Origin: Scalesia atractyloides
Taxonomy: Eukaryota > Streptophyta > Magnoliopsida > Asterales > Asteraceae
DNA length: 64,000 nucleotides
NCBI GenBank assembly: GCA_947069175.1
Contig: CAMTDV010000007.1
Span: 54,827,583-54,891,582, forward strand
Direction: 5' to 3'
The translations under genes and the position numbers were made by a program. The notes below the pieces were generated by a model. The model ran no database searches. It was given only the letters and a program-made list of their open reading frames with translations, and was not told where the DNA came from. Each line of letters opens with the position of its first letter. Position 1 is the first letter of the stretch. Of this stretch, positions 1 to 11,900 are shown piece after piece.

Positions 1-782
1 TTGAGTGGGTTACTTAATTTGACTATTATGTTGCTTGAGTTAAACCCCCCTGGAATTCCCCTTGGAAAATGATTAATATTAAAGGAAACAGGTCTTGACA
101 CCAATAGGCGCGAGACGATAAATTCGAAAAGAAAATTTTTGAAAATGAAAAGATTGATATAAACTTAAACATGGCGTGATGCAATCACAATCAACAACAA
201 AAATAACATGGTATATGATTACCTGGTAACACGAGCTATGAGACTGGGGTCTCGAAAGCTTGTAAAAGCCTTTCGAAGGCAATATGAGCGTAACCAAACT
301 ATGAGGCATAAGATAACCGGTGACTGATAAGTCTAACCGGTAAGACCGGTCAAGGTCAAATTAAATCTAAACTTGTCTAATATGCTTAACATTATATGAT
401 TGGCATGAAATAAATATGATGACAGACTTATACGACTGAGTAGCCAGATGGTGACTCGCTCTAATGAATTATAAAGAAGAGGAATGACAATCGGATTTGA
501 AGGCCTTACACAAGAAAGGCACACGCGGCAAGGCATATGACAACCTTTGACCGAAAGATTAAATACCTTGAAAACAATATACCAATCAAGAAAATAAGCA
601 AGAAAGGAGTCGGACACCAATTGGGAGTCCGAAGGACATTGTCACATCTTCCTGGTAAGATTATTGAATAATTAAAATATGAGGAACGTTCAAGTGAAAA
701 CAAAACCAAGTCCATCGGGTTGAACCCAAGGAACTACGTAAGGAAGGTTTCGAGGACGAAACTTCTTTAAGGAGGATAGACT
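1..782 (+). mobile_element. 3' tail of an upstream family-A LTR element (internal, non-coding)
   Basis: From about position 62 this stretch matches 21686-22379, the sequence just before the second A LTR, with scattered small differences. It ends in a purine-rich tract (about 766-780, ctttaaggaggatagac) directly before an LTR starting TGTAACACCCC, which is the polypurine-tract position of a plus-oriented element. No conserved protein domain is visible on either strand, and the short minus ORFs here look accidental. It is therefore read as the 3' end of another A copy whose body lies left of the window. Confidence 0.7.
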
Positions 783-2416
783 TGTAACACCCCAAAAACG
801 AGTTTGGTAATAAAACCACGTTAACATTAAAGAGCCGATAAAAAGACCGGTAGTGGTAAAAGAGAAACCGCAAGCAAAATAACTAGGAACAAATTAACCT
901 AGTTAATAACAGATATATAAGTAACAAGAAAATGAGTTGTAGTCTTATATAATCAAAAACTAAACTTGAGGGACTAAATTTGCCACAAAAGAAACTTGTG
1001 TTTTGAAAATCACAAAATTTAAGACACAACACACATAGTAAATGTGTGTTGGTCGATCATCAGGAGACGAAGACTAGGGAAACCCTAGTTCATCCAAGAA
1101 TCAACAAATTGAAGGTCAATTCTCACCTCAAATCAATGCATGAACGCATATAAACGATCACCTAAACGAGATGATCATGAGGTATGTCTCAGAACTTAGA
1201 TTGGTGAAAGTCATGACTTGAGACAAGTAGAATACTTGCAATTGGATAGTTGGATTATGATCCAAAGATGAATTTGAGTGTTTATGTATGCTTAATTTTG
1301 TTGGACATCATGAAATTATGAGATGATTGAGATAAAATTACTTGTAAGTGATTAACAAGTAGATAATGAAGTGGGTTTTGATAACATGATAAAGTAGCTG
1401 ATATACATGTGCTTAGAATCATCATACATGATTATAATAGCAAGAATACCCGAATAGTCTATGAGTTCGAGTATATGTTCATACTCGCCTTGGAATGGGT
1501 TTATGTATGATATAATGAAATAGATGCTATAGTCATATTAAATAAGGTTTGAAATCATCATGTGTTTATGGATGTTTAAAGTATTCGGATAAGCTTATAG
1601 TTGGAGTAAATCCATATTTATGGTGCAATGGGATTGTTTTATAATGATGAAACAATCCCAAGTTCTTGTGTAAGATTGATAGATTAGCATACAATGATTG
1701 AGACTATGTTAATCCGATGTTAACGATTTTATGAACTTGGTTGAGAAAAGTAGATAAAATAGTAGCCTAAGAATAATGACTACCGGGTATTTGACGAATT
1801 GCTTAAATGAGTTGTTAAACTTAATTGTGCATTTGCGTATGTTAATAGGCAGTTGACTTTTAAAAGTCAAACTGACCTATAATAAGATCAAATGGTAAAT
1901 TTGATGTAAAGTCTGTAAGGTGGGATAGTCTTGATAAATCATGACTAATCTAACCACTTTGCAAATGATAAATGATAGTTTGACGCTTGACACGCTAGGA
2001 GGAGGCTTGAGAAGAAGCGGGTCAAATGGAACAAGTACGTGAAAAAAGGCATAATCGGATTTCTAGGTAAGTGAAAGCTTACATCTTTTAAGAGAACACA
2101 TACTTATAGTATGGTTAAGAATAAGGTAGATTAGCATTTGAAATATGATGTTCCGATGCAAAGTGATTCGGGTCGGAACAAGTGAAAATGGTAAGAAACC
2201 ATGATTTATGGTAAAAAGGGTAAAGCGGTAAATTAGTCATGTGATGACGAATAAATAAGGAATTTTGAAACATTACCTTATGGTGTAAACATAATGGGTA
2301 ATAAGGGTAAAAATGGTAATCCGTTACGAGTTGACGGAAAAATAATGAGTTTTGTTAAAGACACATATGGCGTAAGTCATAACGAGTCAAGCGAATTAAG
2401 AAATGATTTTTAAGTA

Positions 2417-3210
2417 ATTGATCACAAAGTGTAAACGAAATGGGCTAAAGGGTGATGCAATATCATTCATAATGATAAACGGTCATTTAGGCCAAACGGG
2501 TCAAATGGTGATATTATCACCATTTGGCAATGATGACTAATGGTGCTTGTTGAGTTTTGTGCTCATAGGAAGAATGGAGTATGACTTTCATCGCTATTAA
2601 ATAGCAACTAATAGAGCAAGGTATTAAAACGGGTCAATGCTATGACCCGGGCTAAATAGTGTAACGGGTCAAACTCTCAACAAGGACTTAAGGTCCGATG
2701 GAGTTAAACGAGACTTGGATGAACATTGGATTACCTAAAGAGATGTATATCTAATAATTTAAATTCTAGACATTTCGTTCTTAGGAACGTAGTGAAATTT
2801 TATTAGATTATAATATGATCACAAAGTGTAAAACGAAATGGGCTAAAAGGGTGAGATGGCAAATAATGCCATCTCATAATGATAAACGGTCATTTAGGCC
2901 AAACGGGTCAAATGGTGATATTATCACCATTTGACAATGATGACTAATGGTCGCTTGTTGAGTTTTGTGCTCATAGGAAGAATGGAGTATGACTTGCATC
3001 GTTATAAAATAGCAATCAATAGAGCAAGGTATTAAAAAGGGTCAATGCTATAACCCGGGCCAGGTACGTGTAACGGGTCAAACTCTCAACAAGGACTTAA
3101 GGTCTGATGAGATTAAACGAGACTTGGATGAAAATTGGATTACCTAAAGAGAGGTATATCTAATAATTTAAATTCTAGACATTTCGTTCTTAGGAACATA
3201 GTGAAATTTT
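2417..3210 (+). repeat. 397-bp tandem duplication inside LTR A1
   Basis: The block starting gatcacaaagtgtaaa at about 2420 starts again at 2817 and runs to about 3210 with small differences. A2 has only one copy (about 34485-34880), so the duplication arose after the two LTR lineages separated. Each copy contains the perfect inverted repeat caaatggtgata-t-tatcaccatttg (2502-2526 and 2909-2933). Confidence 0.8.
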
Positions 3211-3544
3211 ATTAGATTATGGGTTAAAGCTGCTTGTTTGGTCAAAATATGCGTCTAAATGTCCTTCGTCGTAAAAAGGACTTAAATTTGACCAAAACAC
3301 CCTTGAATGATAAATCGACCAAACGACCCTTGAGGGTAGTTTTAAAAATGAGTTTTATAAGAAAGTACACCCTTGCGGTAGTGTAATAGTAAATGGCAGA
3401 ATCCAAGTTAAGGATTTTGGGTTAAATAGGTCAGAAAACATTTTACAGACATTTAGAAACAAGTTTCATAGGAAAAAGATGAAAATTGAATAAGTTACGG
3501 AAATTTTTGTAATAAAATATGGTAAGACAGAAATACTTGCGGTA

Positions 3545-3840
3545 GACCACTTTAAGCTACGGTGGCCAACCGTAGCTTATGGTAGACAACTGCTGAATGA
3601 AAGTAGAAAATAGTGTTATACGGATACGTCTCCGTAAGTCCGGGTCGTGTTTAAATGTACGGGACTTTAAACGGGTCGAACGGACAAGCAAAACGACACA
3701 GCAGCAGATTGCTGTAGAAGATGGCATCACCGACGCAGCTTCTTGGTCCGACGTCCTAAATTACTGCCTACAGCATAAAGCTCCGACTAACAAATGATTA
3801 GGCGTCGCCGACGCGGCATACTTCCGTCGCCAACGCCACC
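3545..3840 (+). promoter_or_regulatory. Palindrome-rich GC segment in the 3' part of LTR A1
   Basis: An inverted repeat taagctacggt-ggcca-accgtagctta lies at 3553-3579, followed by CG-rich words (cgtctccgtaag, catcaccgacgcagc, gcgtcgccgacgcgg) that contrast with the AT-rich surroundings. A weak TATA-like sequence (tgctataatac) follows at about 3904-3914. By analogy with other LTRs in the window this may be the U3 promoter region. Promoter function is inferred. Confidence 0.4.
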
Positions 3841-4128
3841 TCAGAAGTTAAATTTTCTGTTTTGATTATTTGACAAGTCCGTTATGTTGTGCTTTTCAAT
3901 TATTTGCTATAATACTAATATTTTGCAAAATTTATGGTAATCACGAGCCCCTTTGGATAACGATCAAGCTCAATAAAGAACCAAACACGATCAAAGCTCA
4001 AGCTTCCGCTCTTAGTTTTATTGTTTACGAAGTTTTAATAAAAGTCGAAAATATGTAGTGATGTAACTTCGCATTTATATTTAATGAAAATTTTAATATA
4101 ATTTATATTTTAGATAGGGTCTTACAAG

Positions 4129-4144
4129 TTGGTAATCAGAGCTC
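4129..4144 (+). other. Primer-binding site of family A (tRNA-Met type)
   Basis: The sequence ttggtaatcagagctc follows the LTR end after two bases. It resembles the plant initiator tRNA-Met site TGGTATCAGAGC with one inserted base. It shows that A is oriented to the plus strand and that 783-4126 acts as a 5' LTR for the unit to its right. Confidence 0.75.
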
Positions 4145-5168
4145 ATGGTTAATGATCAAATGTGTTCAGTTCGAGACTTGATCGCATGATCCGTAAGTTC
4201 TTATGACTATTAAGGGTCTAGCAATGTTAAAGTGTTGTAGACAACACATAAGGTTATCGTGTAAAGGCACGTTAACCCAATTAAGTTGGCAAAAGATCGG
4301 TATAGTTAATAAATTACGTGTGTTAACACGTATCATAGAAAGCCTTGTATTATAGTACGAGCGCTTATTAATGTCAACGCTACAAAATCTTTTATAATCG
4401 GATTTTAATTTGAAGGACCCTCGCATCTGAAGATGACGGGAGTCTAAGGTTCTACCGGTATGATGAAGAAATGGTTCGAAGAATGACAAGTAGGGTATGC
4501 TCACCAAGGACCTAAATCAAATAAGATAAGGAATAAAGGTGACAGACAATGAAAGCCCATGAGGGCAAATATCACCCAGGTGCACATTTTAAATTATTGC
4601 ACGAATAGTAGTATGCGATAGATGTCCAACGAATAATGGTTGCATACAAAAATTAAAGATTGGAAAATCGGATGGGATACCCATCCAGGACGATGTTCCC
4701 AAGGAAAATTGGGTGGGATTATCGTTATTCACAATTGTAAAAACAAACTAATAAAAGAATTCAGATTAGAAACTTGAATGGATCGACCATACAAATAGAA
4801 ATTTTCAATAAATCCTATTGAGGAAAAGTAATGATCACATGAATAAATATGGTTACATAAAAGTTTTATGAAAAGGAAAACATTCTATATGTTTTGAGAT
4901 GAAAAAGGTAAAAACTAATAATTGTTAAATAGCAATTAAACAAGGTTTTACCAAATAAAATCTGAAATATGGACATGAACCAAGGATTTACTTACATGGG
5001 AAGTAATTTGATAGTTATAATAAGGTCATGTGTACCATGTGTTGATCGTTTACTCTGGCCAAGTAAGTAATAAACACATGATACCATGAACTTCTTATAA
5101 TGAACACATATACATCCGATGTAGTAAAGACGAGGCTAATGGGATGAGTTAAAGGAAATCCTTTGGGA

Positions 5169-5636
5169 TAAATAAAGAATAAAGTTTGACTGTTCATAAG
5201 TGATAGATTTCACGCAGAACATGTCAAACAGGTTAAATAAAGAATAAAGTTTGACTGTTCTTAAGTGTTTGATTTCACGCGAACAAGTCAAACTGGTTAA
5301 ATAAAGAATAAAGTTTGATGTTCATAGGTGATGATTTCACGTGAACAAGTCAATAGTTAAATAAAGAATAAAGTGATTTCACAGTGATGGTTTCACGCGA
5401 CAAGTCAAAGTCAAATAAGAAAGTTGACTTTCATAGTAAGATTCAGTGAACAATCAAAGTTAAATAGAATAATTGACTATTCACAAGTGATGGATTTCAC
5501 GCAAACAAGTCAAACGGGTTAAATAAAGAATAAAGTTTGATTGTTCATAAGTGATGGATTTCACGCGAACAAGGCAAACATGTCAAAAAAAAATTGATCG
5601 TTCATAAGTGATGGATTTCACACGAACAAGTCAAAT
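5169..5636 (+). repeat. Minisatellite, about 8 units of 48-65 bp, in the A interior
   Basis: Units carry aaataaagaataaagtttga, then gttcataagtgatggatttc and cacgcgaacaagtcaaac. They start near 5170, 5234, 5299, 5359, 5414, 5462, 5521 and 5586. The middle units are shortened. No frame runs through it. Confidence 0.85.
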
Positions 5637-5645
5637 GGAGTATAG

Positions 5646-5920
5646 TGATTGAACTTAAATGTAAACGCAAACCGGGTAATGGGAGCGTTAAAACAAAGAA
5701 TAATGAGCCCGGGTAATGGGACGTGATTAAATATACATGTAGACGCAAACCGAATAATGGAGGCGAAATATTAATGAACCCGTGTAAAGGGTCGTGAATG
5801 AATATAAATGAAAACGCAAAATGAACAACGGGAGCGTTAAAACATTAAGATAAAGAACCCAGTAACGGTTGTAAAGAAATATAGGCATAAACCGGATAAC
5901 GGCAAGTGTGAGACAAACCG
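5646..5920 (+). repeat. Second minisatellite, about 4 degenerate units of 70-77 bp
   Basis: Units begin gtgatt/gtgaat and carry an acgcaaaccgggtaatggg-like core followed by an aacccg(g)gtaa core. They start near 5646, 5723, 5793 and 5869. The array follows directly on the first one. Confidence 0.65.
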
Positions 5921-8900
5921 ACGCATAAATGACATATGAAGTCATAGAGTCGGAAGAATTGTCAAAATGGAAAACGATTTAGTCATGGACTACGATTGCG
6001 CGGGCGCGCGGATACCAACAGACAGTGTCTGATCTGCATATGAGAATAAGTGTTTTAGGCAACATATACAAAATGCTTGTGGTTGCCACTAAAGATGGTA
6101 GTTGTGACTCGGTGTTGACGAGTGGTCAATGCCATTTGACTTTGCGCCAGGCTTAGCGCAAGTGATCATTACCAAATAGAGATGAAACGACTAACAGATC
6201 CGACAAGTGAATGTGACTCATAAATGAATCGCGGAGTCATAGAAAACGAAAATGTTACCAACTCGGATCAAACATGGTCCGAGGGCCATAATTGAAATAA
6301 AATAAGTTAGCCTTCATGGTAAGAAGAGCCATGATTGGCGGATAGAGAAAAGATAATGTAAATGATTTTTCTTTCAAATATAAAGGAGGTGCATTGACAC
6401 CAAATATATTTAAAGAACGACACGAGTAAAGCGATGATCTAAGGGATAACACCACCGTAATGTATTCCACCCCAAATCCATACACCGGTGGGCCCGGGTG
6501 GGAGTATTGTGACTCAGTTGATAATATCATTGTCAATTAAAGACGGCACAACGGAAGTCTTGGAGTAAAATTACTATTACAAACCGAATATTCGAAAATA
6601 CAAAATAATAACAGGTTCGTAATAGAAGATCCACAGGCGGATCATAAATTGTACATGGAAAGAATATATAAAACAGACTTTGGGCAGATTTAGGATTTAC
6701 AAGATCCTCTATCACTACCGAGCACCTCCGCCTATTTTTCGTAATGTACCTATAGTTTAGTCTTTTGAAAATACGTCAGCTTTCGCTGGTAAATACACCC
6801 AACTGCTCATTTTAATGTTTTAAGTGCGTATCAGTACAAAATCTTTTTATAACTTGGGTTAATTGACCGTCCAACCTTGTTAACAGATTTACATGTTTGT
6901 CCATACATACGGGCCCGGTACGGAGACCGAGACACAATTAACGTACACCCCACTTTGGACTCACGAAGGAGTCAATTCCTCCCAACCTTGTGAGAATGCA
7001 TAATTGAGCGTCTATCGGGTGTATGCCTTCACCCGCGCTAAGGTCGTGGCCATTTCTATTGTAATGAGCCGAGATATCCAGGACACGGTAGTTAACCCCC
7101 GATGTTTAAGTTATCAAACAAAACTGATTAAAACAGAATATGCAGATTTACTAGCTGCACCCGGCATTTGATTGATCCCATTTCCGACCAAGCGGTAATA
7201 ATTTACCGTAACCCAAGCCGTATAGGGGAAATAAGTCGAGAGTATTTATCTGAGCTAGTCTTCTTTTTATTTTTATAACTCAGCCGTACACAAAAGTACT
7301 AAGTGTAGATAGCATTTACCGTCAAGTCTCTAGCTGGATTATGACATAAACTAACCAATTAAATACTAACGGTCTTATTTAAGTCATTGACTTAGACCGA
7401 CTAGCGTACTTGATCAAAACCATGACGCTAGATTAAACGATGATTGGATAGAATGTAGTTTAATCCCAAAAAGTACCTTGACTTGTATAATTTGGGTAAA
7501 CTATAAACATTCTGGTTTTTGAGACTTAAATTACAAGGTTAAACCCGTTTCGGTTAATTTTCGTAAACTAGTTACGTATAATCAACTGTATGCTTATAAG
7601 CGATAATGGGTAACCAGATAAGTCATGGACAAGTTCTATATGCCTTTGTATTTTAAATAAGTTAAAATATCAGTAGGATATCAACTTATATGCCCGTTAA
7701 TGTTTTAAAATGAAACTATGCCTTATAAGGGCATTTCGGTAATTTTATACCGTATAAAAGGAACTTGAATATAATTTAATGTTATAGTTATAAGTATTCT
7801 AGAATAATAGTTTATTTATGATATAATATCAGTAGGATACCAATTATATGTGTAATTTATCTTTTATGACCAAACTATGCACCGAAGGAGCATTTTGGTC
7901 ATTTTACACATAGTTTATAAATTATTTGGGATTCTGAGTTTATAAATGTACCTATTGTAAATATGTTTAAAATAAGTTTTGAAATCAGTAGGTATAAAGT
8001 CTTGATCAATAATATGGTTTAAAACCATACTATGCGCCAAAACGGCGCCTATGTCGTAAAATGGCGTTTTATGCGATGTTTAATGAAAACTGACATTAGG
8101 TTCAGATTAAAATGTTTAAAGTATATTATTTAATATAACATATCAGTAGGTAAATGATTTACTCTGAAAAGATTTGGTTAAAACTATTTTATGAGCCACA
8201 ATGGCTAAAATCGTCATTTATCGACATAGTTTAAGGACCTGTTTGAAAACTCAGTTTATAACTTGGTTTAACATTCCAAATAATCTACTTATAATATTAC
8301 ATCAGTAAGAAACTCATTTTCAAGTTCAATTATCATTTAAAACCTTGTTTTATGCAAAAAGGGCATTTTGTTCAAGGATAGCATAATTATGGAACTTGCG
8401 CATAAACTTGGATTCTAATTATGATCATGTAATATAACCTCATAGGGTTATGCTACATTATAGTACGATCATAATGCAACTTTAGATCAGTAAGTAACTA
8501 ATCTAAATCGGGTCAGAATCGAAAGTCAAAGCAGAAGTCAAACTTCGTGACTTCGGTTACGAACCGACCCTAGAATTGAAATTGACGAGCGAACATGTTC
8601 TTACCTGTTCTAAAAATTTATACCAACTTGTTTAAGTGTCAAAACAGGTTTCAAAACATATATAAGATCAATTTATGATTTTTCCGAAAAATGGCTTGTT
8701 TGACTTTTTAATATCATAACTTTGACCCGTCAATTGGTCTAGTAAACGTGATCTTCGGGAGGTGCCCTTTATAGGGACTAACACCTACCTTATTATGATC
8801 ACTTAGCCATGTTCATTTTGAACAATGGATGGACCATAATGGTCTTAACCAAAAGTCAAAGCGTTTTCTGTAAAACGCTTGACTTTTGGCTATAAAAGTC

Positions 8901-9052
8901 TATAAACGAAAATGCACAAAGAAGGCACACTTACCAGTGATTCCTAAGGTGCAAAAGAACTATGTTGGATGCTCCTTTTAGCTAGAAACTTCCAAGGAGG
9001 GAGAAGAGTGAATGAATGAGAAAGGTGCAAGTTGAAAGGTGAACTTAAGCAG

Positions 9053-9290
9053 CTATTTATAGTTGGAGAACTCAAAGGAGGTGAAGCCAAGTGTTTCGGG
9101 GTGTAAGAGGTAGCTTACAAGTGTCCCAAAACGTGGCATAGCAGTTTGGGAAGCCATGGTTTCGATTTTAATGGTTTTGGAGTTTTTGTTTTGGGAGCCA
9201 AGCAAAACTTTCTGCAGCAGAGGCCTTCTCGCGCCCCGCGAGAGACCCAGGCCAGGTCTCTCGCGGCCCGCGATCGCCTTTTGGCCAGTT
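9053..9290 (-). promoter_or_regulatory. U3 promoter of D 3' LTR: palindromes upstream of TATA
   Basis: Read on the minus strand, a TATA box ctataaatag (9053-9062) is preceded about 165 bp upstream by two inverted repeats: tctcgcg-ccc-cgcgaga at 9227-9243 and gcgagagacc...ggtctctcgc just after it. These are the most GC-rich bases of the LTR. The 5' LTR keeps the same layout with small changes at 20539-20762. Confidence 0.6.
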
Positions 9291-9559
9291 TCAAAGTTTG
9301 ACACTTTAGCCTTTTAACTTTAAAAAGCATCTAAAAACCTTTTTAAACACTTTTTGGCACTTTTAGCCCTCCGTAGCCAATACTTGGCATACCCGGGATT
9401 ATGTCCGGACATTGTCGAGCTCTTGGTTCGTTAAAAGGTCATTCAGAGGTATAAATTAACATGTTGACACTTTTAATCCCTCCATCATCCAACTTTCACA
9501 TATTTACAAAATTGAATCCTCTCGTCCAATAAATGGCACGTATGAGAGTTAGGACTTCG

Positions 9560-9775
9560 CAAAGGATCACTCTGAGGCTTATTATAAGCATGTTGACTCC
9601 GATGTCACTCTGAGGCTGGGTATGTTGACATATCAGTCACTCAGAGGCTAATTTTTAAGCATGTGACATATCAGTCACTCAGAGGCTAATGATTTAAGCA
9701 TGTTGACATGTCAGTCATTCAGAGGCTTGTTATTTATGCATGTTGATATTAGACCGTCACTCAGAGGCTCAGTTT
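9560..9775 (-). repeat. Short tandem repeats in D 3' LTR (cactcagaggct units)
   Basis: About six units of 35-45 bp carry gtcactcagaggct and catgttgacatatca. A parallel array lies in the other LTR at about 21050-21260. They lie at the 5' end of U3 in the minus orientation. Confidence 0.7.
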
Positions 9776-9877
9776 GAGCATATTGACGCCTTTAGTCCTT
9801 ATTGGTCTTTAACAGACTATATTTAAAATACAACACGTGTCACTATACTACTGGACACGATTTTACAGGGTGTTACA

Positions 9878-9905
9878 TCCTCACCCCCTTATAAGAAATC
9901 TCGAC
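9878..9905 (-). other. Polypurine tract of D
   Basis: On the minus strand ataagggggtgagga directly precedes the LTR start tgtaacaccc. It lies shortly after the stop codon of the integrase-chromodomain frame (9918-9920). Confidence 0.7.
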
Positions 9906-9917
9906 CTCGAGATTTTA

Positions 9918-11895
9918 TTAAAAAAGATGGGGGTACTTTTGTCGCATAGAGGACTCTACCTCCCATGTATACTCAGGACCTCTAAAAGCGTCCCACTTAA
10001 CCTTTACTATAGGTATCATTTTTCTTCGGAGCTTCTTGACCTGTCAATCTTCGATCGAAATTGGTTTCTCAACAAACCTCAGTTTTCATCTATTTGCACA
10101 TCTTTGTGCGACATTGCTAGCGACTTATCGGCTAGACAATTCTTAAGATTATTGATGTGAAACACATCATGCATTCCACTAAGCTCTTCTGGCAACCTGA
10201 GCTTATAAGCTACAGATGCCGATACATTCGACTATCTCGAATGGTCCAATATATCTTGGGCTCAACTTGCCCTTCTTTCCAAAACGCATTACACCTTTCC
10301 AGGGTGATACTTTCGGCATGACCTTGTCCCCTACTTGGAACTTAAGAGGTTTACGCCTCTTGTCAGCATAGCTCTTCTGCCTATCCCTGGCAGCTTTGAG
10401 ACGATCACGGATTTGCACAATCTTTTCCGTGGTCTCTAGGATAATCTCTGGTCCTAATAGTTCGGCTTCCCCAACTTCTACCCAGCATATGGGCGTTCAA
10501 CACTTTCTCCCATATAAGGTCTCAAAAGGAGCAGCCTTGATGCTAGTATGATAGCTGTTATTGTAGGAGAATTCTATTAGGGGTAAGTGGTCATCCCAAC
10601 TTCCACCTAAATCAATCACACATGTCCTAAGCATGTCTTCCAGTGTCTGGATAGTACGCTCACTTTGACCATTAGTCCGCGGATGGTAAGCCGTACTAAA
10701 GTTTAATCGTGTGCCTAAAGATTGTTGAAAACTTTTCCAAAAGTGAGATGTGTATCTGGTATCTCTATCAGATACAATAGATACCGGCACACCGTGTAGG
10801 GACACAATCTTGTCCACATATAATTTAGCCAATTTGTCTGAATTATACGTTTCCTTTATTGGGAAGAAATGTGCTGACTTAGTCAGCCTATCCACTATGA
10901 CCCAAATCGTGTAATTGCCACGTTTGGTCTATGGTAACTTGGTAATCAAATCCATAGTTACCATTTCCCATTTCCAGGTGGGAATTTCCAATTGCTGTAG
11001 AAGTCCTGACGGCTTCTGATGTTCGGATTTAACCTGCGAACACGTCTGACACTTAGCTACATAAGTGGCTATGGATTTCTTCAAACCCATCCACCAATAG
11101 TTCTTTTTCAGATATTGATACATCTTGTCACCTCCCGGGTGAACTGAGTATCTCGAACTACGCGCTTCTTCGTGGATTAGATCTCTAAGTCCTCCAAAGA
11201 CTGGAACCCAGATCCTATCATTAAATCGAAGGATTCCATCCTTTCCAATAGATACCATAGATACCAGCACACCGTGTAGGGACACAATCTTGTCCACATA
11301 TATGTATCTGGTATCTCTATCAGATACAATAGATACCGGCACACCGTGTAGGGACACAATCTTGTCCACATATAATTTAGCCAATTTGTCTGAATTATAC
11401 ATTTCCTTTATTGGGAAGAAATGTGCTGACTTAGTCAGCCTATCCACTATGACCCAAATCGTGTAATTGCCACGTTTGGTCTTTGGTAACTTGGTAATCA
11501 AATCCATAGTTACCATTTCCCATTTCCAGGTGGAAATTTCCAATTGCTGTAGAAGTCCTGACGGCTTCTGATGTTCGGCTTTAACCTGCGAACACTTCTG
11601 ACACTTAGCTACATAAGTGGCTATGGATTTCTTCAAACCCATCCACCAATAGTTCTTTTTCAGATATTGATACATCTTGTCACCTCCCGGGTGAACTAAG
11701 TATCTCGAACTACGCGCTTCTTCGAGGATTAGATCTCTAAGTCCTCCAAAGACTGGAACCCAGATCCTATCATTAAATCGAAGGATTCCATCCTTTCCAA
11801 GCGTTAACTGATCAACAGTTCTGCCTAATCCCTAATTAGGGATATTAGCCTCTAATAGAGCTTGCTTCTGCGCATCTAGTAGCTTCTCACTTAAG
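9918..11895 (-). pseudogene. D integrase with C-terminal chromodomain, duplicated and frameshifted
   Basis: Integrase joins retrotransposon cDNA to host DNA, and the chromodomain guides chromoviruses to chromatin. The minus strand shows the zinc-binding region (HPGGDKMYQYLKK then CQKCSQVKAEHQKPSG), the catalytic core (MDLITKLP, HGVPVSIVSDRD, FSTAYHPRTNGQSERT), the GPFEIVE region, and a chromodomain with IPIVKVKWDAFRGPEYTWE ending QKYPHLF before a stop at 9918-9920. A 552-bp tandem duplication repeats the zinc-binding and first core segment, giving two HHCC regions in one open frame (10929-11675). A frameshift and an in-frame TGA lie in the chromodomain near 10030-10085, and another break follows the GPFEIVE region. 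The link to RNase H is cut by LTR E. Confidence 0.85.
10751..11800 (-). repeat. 552-bp tandem duplication inside the D integrase gene
   Basis: Plus-strand positions 10751-11248 recur at 11303-11800 with few differences. Both begin tgtatctggtatctctatca and end ccatcctttccaa. The 54 bp between them (11249-11302) are a further partial copy of the accgtgtagggacac segment. 552 is a multiple of three, so the frame stays open across the junction. Confidence 0.9.
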
Positions 11896-11900
11896 CTATT

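Larger units (their letters stand above)
783..4126 (+). mobile_element. LTR of family A (copy A1), about 3.3 kb
   Basis: The LTR begins TGTAACACCCC and ends GGGTCTTACA, so it has TGT...ACA termini. It is followed at once by a tRNA-Met type primer-binding site. Its sequence recurs at 22380-36054, where B elements interrupt it. A1 differs from A2 by a 397-bp tandem duplication (2417-3210) and lacks about 270 bp that A2 has near 35060-35340. TGTAACACCC termini, a Met-type primer site and long LTRs are usual for Ty3/gypsy chromoviruses and their non-autonomous derivatives. No protein is encoded. Confidence 0.8.
4127..6444 (+). mobile_element. Internal region of family A, left part (LARD-like, non-coding)
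   Basis: This is the interior of the A unit between its primer site and the insertion of D. It continues at 21362. Without D the interior totals only about 3.3 kb, and I find no gag, protease, RT or integrase motif in six frames; the ORFs present are short and lack domains. Long LTRs with a short non-coding interior fit a large retrotransposon derivative (LARD) that would need enzymes from another element. Two minisatellites occupy 5169-5920. A heavily decayed autonomous element is the alternative. Confidence 0.6.
6445..9877 (-). mobile_element. 3' LTR of D
   Basis: It is collinear with 17977-21361 over its length and ends gggtgttaca at 9877. On the plus strand its first bases (gataacaccaccgtaatg) are diverged from the other LTR's tgtcacaccccgg. 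The last kilobase on the plus-strand side holds the TATA box (9053-9062, ctatttatag read as ctataaatag on minus), the palindrome pair and a string of cactcagaggct repeats at 9560-9770. Confidence 0.85.

Noticed and set aside
79..873. Four minus-strand ORFs of 69-95 codons at the left edge
   Set aside because: They lie in the A interior tail and LTR start, have no domain, and the matching copy at 21686-22400 does not keep them as frames. They are chance.
5169..5636. CRISPR array, because of regular repeats of about 30-60 bp
   Set aside because: Repeat units adjoin without unique spacers, unit length drifts, and the context is a plant retrotransposon. It is a minisatellite.
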